Program-made: the position numbers and the translations under genes
Shown: one piece after another, positions 62,143 through 64,000 of the stretch
Position numbering within the stretch: position 1 is the stretch's first letter
Layout of the letters: each line of letters opens with the position of its first letter
Assembly (NCBI RefSeq): GCF_047511655.1
Contig: NC_133390.1
Location: 159,647,583 to 159,711,582 of the forward strand
Reading direction: 5' to 3'
DNA length: 64,000 nucleotides
From: Castor canadensis
Taxonomy: Eukaryota > Chordata > Mammalia > Rodentia > Castoridae
Notes under the pieces: model-generated
Database searches by the model: none
Told to the model about the DNA's origin: nothing
The model's input: only the letters and a program-made list of their open reading frames with translations

Positions 62143-62529
62143 CCATCTGGTGTATTTTCATTTCAGACATTGTAATTTTCATATTCTGAAGTTTGATTTG
62201 GTTCTTCTTTAAAATAATTTCCATGTCTCTACTTAAAACATCCAATGTTTCTTCTTTGGAATATAGTTATAACAGCTGTTTTATTGTCCTGTGTACTTAT
62301 TCTATCATCATTGTCATTTCTAGACCAGTTTCAGTTCATCATTTTTCTCTTCATATGATATGCATATTTTCCTACCTCTTTTTGTGCTTGGTAGTTTTTA
62401 ATAGGATACCAGACAAACACAAATTTTGAATGCTACATATTTTATCATTCCTATAAATATTCCTGGGAATTATTCAAGGATGAGGTTAAATTACTTGGAA
62501 ATATTTCAATCTTTTCTCTGATTTTTTTT

Positions 62530-62596
62530 TATTGAGATTTGAACTCACACTTGGCAAACAGGTATGCTACCACTTGAGCCATACCCTCAGCCCTAT
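62530..62596 (-). repeat. ID-like SINE, reverse, short
   Basis: It shows 'ttgagatttgaactcacact' and 'accacttgagccataccctc'. Confidence 0.7.
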
Positions 62597-62849
62597 TTTG
62601 ATCTTTTCAAGGCTAACTTTTAAGCTTTGTTGGTGGGGTCAGTGCAATATTCAGTATACAGTTAATTTTTCTCATTCATGATGTAAACTCATTCTTAGTG
62701 TTCTACAGTACTCATGACTTACTGTACTTAGGAGGTTTTCTATTCATGTTGGTGAGAACTATTTCTGGTCCTATGTAAGTTCTGATTTTATGGGTCAGAA
62801 ATTTGGGTATGGTTTAGTTTTGTGCCTATGTCTCAAGATCTCTCATAAA

Positions 62850-62972
62850 GCTGGGCATGGTGGTACACAGCTCCTATAATCCCAGCACCCTAGAGGCAGA
62901 GGCAGGAGTATCATAAGTTTGAGGCCAACCTGGGCCACAAAACAAGACCGTGACTCAAAACAACAAAACAGA
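62850..62972 (+). repeat. B1-like SINE monomer
   Basis: 'agctgggcatggtggtacac' to 'gtgactcaaaacaacaaaa' is a well-preserved forward B1-like unit. Confidence 0.9.
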
Positions 62973-63761
62973 TCTCTTATGAATTTATGGTTGTCTGCCA
63001 AGGTTATGATCTTACCTGAAGGCTCAACTGAGAAAGAGCCACTGCTAAATTCACTCATATGGCTACTGGCAAGCTTTAGTTCCTGGCCTCAGGGGTAGGT
63101 TCACAGGGCTATTTCATGAATGGTAGTTTGCTTCCCCAAGAATGAGAAGGAGCAAGCAAAAGTATGTCCAAGATGGAAAATGTAGTCTTTCTGTAGCCTA
63201 ATCTCTGAAGTATCTTCTGTTGAATTCTGTTCTTTCAAAGTGAGCCTTGCTCATGCTTCATGAGAAGTTATATGCAAGTGTGTGACCAAGAGGTGGAATG
63301 AATGGGGTCCATCTTGGAGGCTGCCTACCACAGGCAGTTTCCTAGTGCACATGACTGGTCAGTGCTCAGCCTAACCTCAAGGGGAGGCCCCTGCAGAGCT
63401 TTGGAGTTCTTTCTTTGTGGAGCTCTCTCCTCTCTGGTATTCTGCTCTATGAACTTAAGCTGCCTTCCCTTCCCCTGATTCTCTGTTCTATCTCATTAAT
63501 TCAAAGAGACTGATAGACTTCACCTGGGCTTCCCCTCCCTGTGCCACAGTTCAAGAAATCTCCAGGCAGTAGTCTGGGGGCAATAGTAGAGCTCATCATA
63601 TTTGTTTTCTGTCTTGCAAGGTGTCCTTCATTGCCTGGTGTCAGTGTCTTCAAAACCATTTTCATACATCATGTCCATATTTCAGTAGTTTCAGATGGGA
63701 GCAACCTCTGGTCCCTGTTATTCTATCTTGGCTGGAAGCAGAAGTCTATAATTATTATTAT
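62973..63761 (+). other. CNBD2: CNBD2 intron, mostly unrecognised
   Basis: No exon or clear repeat is identified. The words around 63310 ('atcttggaggctgcctacca') are common in old interspersed repeats, but the family is not resolved. Confidence 0.4.
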
Positions 63762-63848
63762 TTTTTTTTTTGGTGGTACTGGGGTTTGAACTCAGGGCTT
63801 CAAGTTGGTAGGCAGGCGCTCTACCACTTGAGCTACACCTCCAACCCA
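63762..63848 (-). repeat. ID-like SINE, reverse
   Basis: 'tttggtggtactggggtttg' is followed by 'ggcgctctaccacttgagct'. Confidence 0.9.
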
Positions 63849-64000
63849 TAAAAACCCATGTGTTTTAGTAACTGGCTTTTATCCTATTATATGGATATGC
63901 CATAGTTAATTACCTTTTACAGATATTTTGAGTTATTTTCAATTTTTCACTGTACAGTTTTTCATTCTACTGTGGTAAAGTCCTGGTGGGTTTATCTTTG
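63849..64000 (-). mobile_element. Probable ancient L1 fragment, reverse, at window edge
   Basis: The order 'tattatatggatatgccata', then 'gttattttcaatttttcact', resembles the reverse of an old L1 ORF2 end. It is cut by the window edge. Confidence 0.4.

Larger units (their letters stand above)
51560..62500 (-). mobile_element. Ancient L1, reverse, hosting later insertions
   Basis: Segments 51560-51918, 52136-52498, 59880-59915 and 60345-62500 read, in order, like one minus-strand L1M ORF2. Landmarks are 'ttttatggcccagaatataa' (51739), 'gcagcataaagttgggtctc' (52450), 'tggttgggtttaactctgct' (60383) and 'aggtatagcattccaggtga' (61264). The order and spacing are those of a single old element broken by a SINE at 51920, the SINE pair plus L1 at 52499-59879, and SINEs at 59925, 61580 and 62050. 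Confidence 0.7.

Overview
The window is nuclear DNA from a placental mammal, almost certainly a rodent. Its SINEs are dimers of a 7SL/B1-like unit and a tRNA-derived ID-like unit, and it carries MaLR-type LTRs and rodent-style L1s with tandem 5' UTR monomers. A castorimorph such as beaver fits best, but that is inference. Genes were identified by recalling the human proteins and the human chromosome 20q11 order PHF20 - SCAND1 - CNBD2. Every exon edge was set from AG/GT splice sites and reading phase.

Layout. 1-12300 (+): last four coding exons of PHF20 (1929-2124, 3729-4128, 5764-5947, 9739-9881) and a long repeat-free 3' UTR that contains a perfect 15-bp hairpin. 13300-14810 (-): SCAND1, a complete 179-codon single-exon CDS (14107-14646) with a probable 108-bp 5' UTR intron. 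14040-15260: CpG island acting as a divergent promoter. 14866-15300 (+): an unrecognised acidic 144-codon ORF starting inside that island; it may be the 5' end of CNBD2 or a separate single-exon gene. 28835-49748 (+): seven coding exons of CNBD2 with compatible phases, covering one full cyclic-nucleotide-binding fold and the start of a second. The 3' exons of CNBD2 lie beyond the window.

The rest is intron and intergenic DNA dominated by transposable elements. The largest is a full-length but broken L1 (52686-59879). It sits in the 3' target-site duplication of an older SINE pair, which itself sits in an ancient minus-strand L1. Other elements are 5'-truncated L1s, two MaLR LTRs, a Tigger/MER2 DNA transposon, a MER5-like hAT element, MIRs and dozens of SINEs, including copies with three or four monomers.

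Functionally, PHF20 is a reader subunit of the MOF/NSL histone acetyltransferase complex. SCAND1 is a zinc-finger-less SCAN adaptor. CNBD2 is a cytosolic cyclic-nucleotide-binding protein linked to sperm flagellum formation. The three genes are neighbours, not a pathway; the only regulatory link visible is the shared CpG-island promoter between SCAND1 and the plus-strand transcript.
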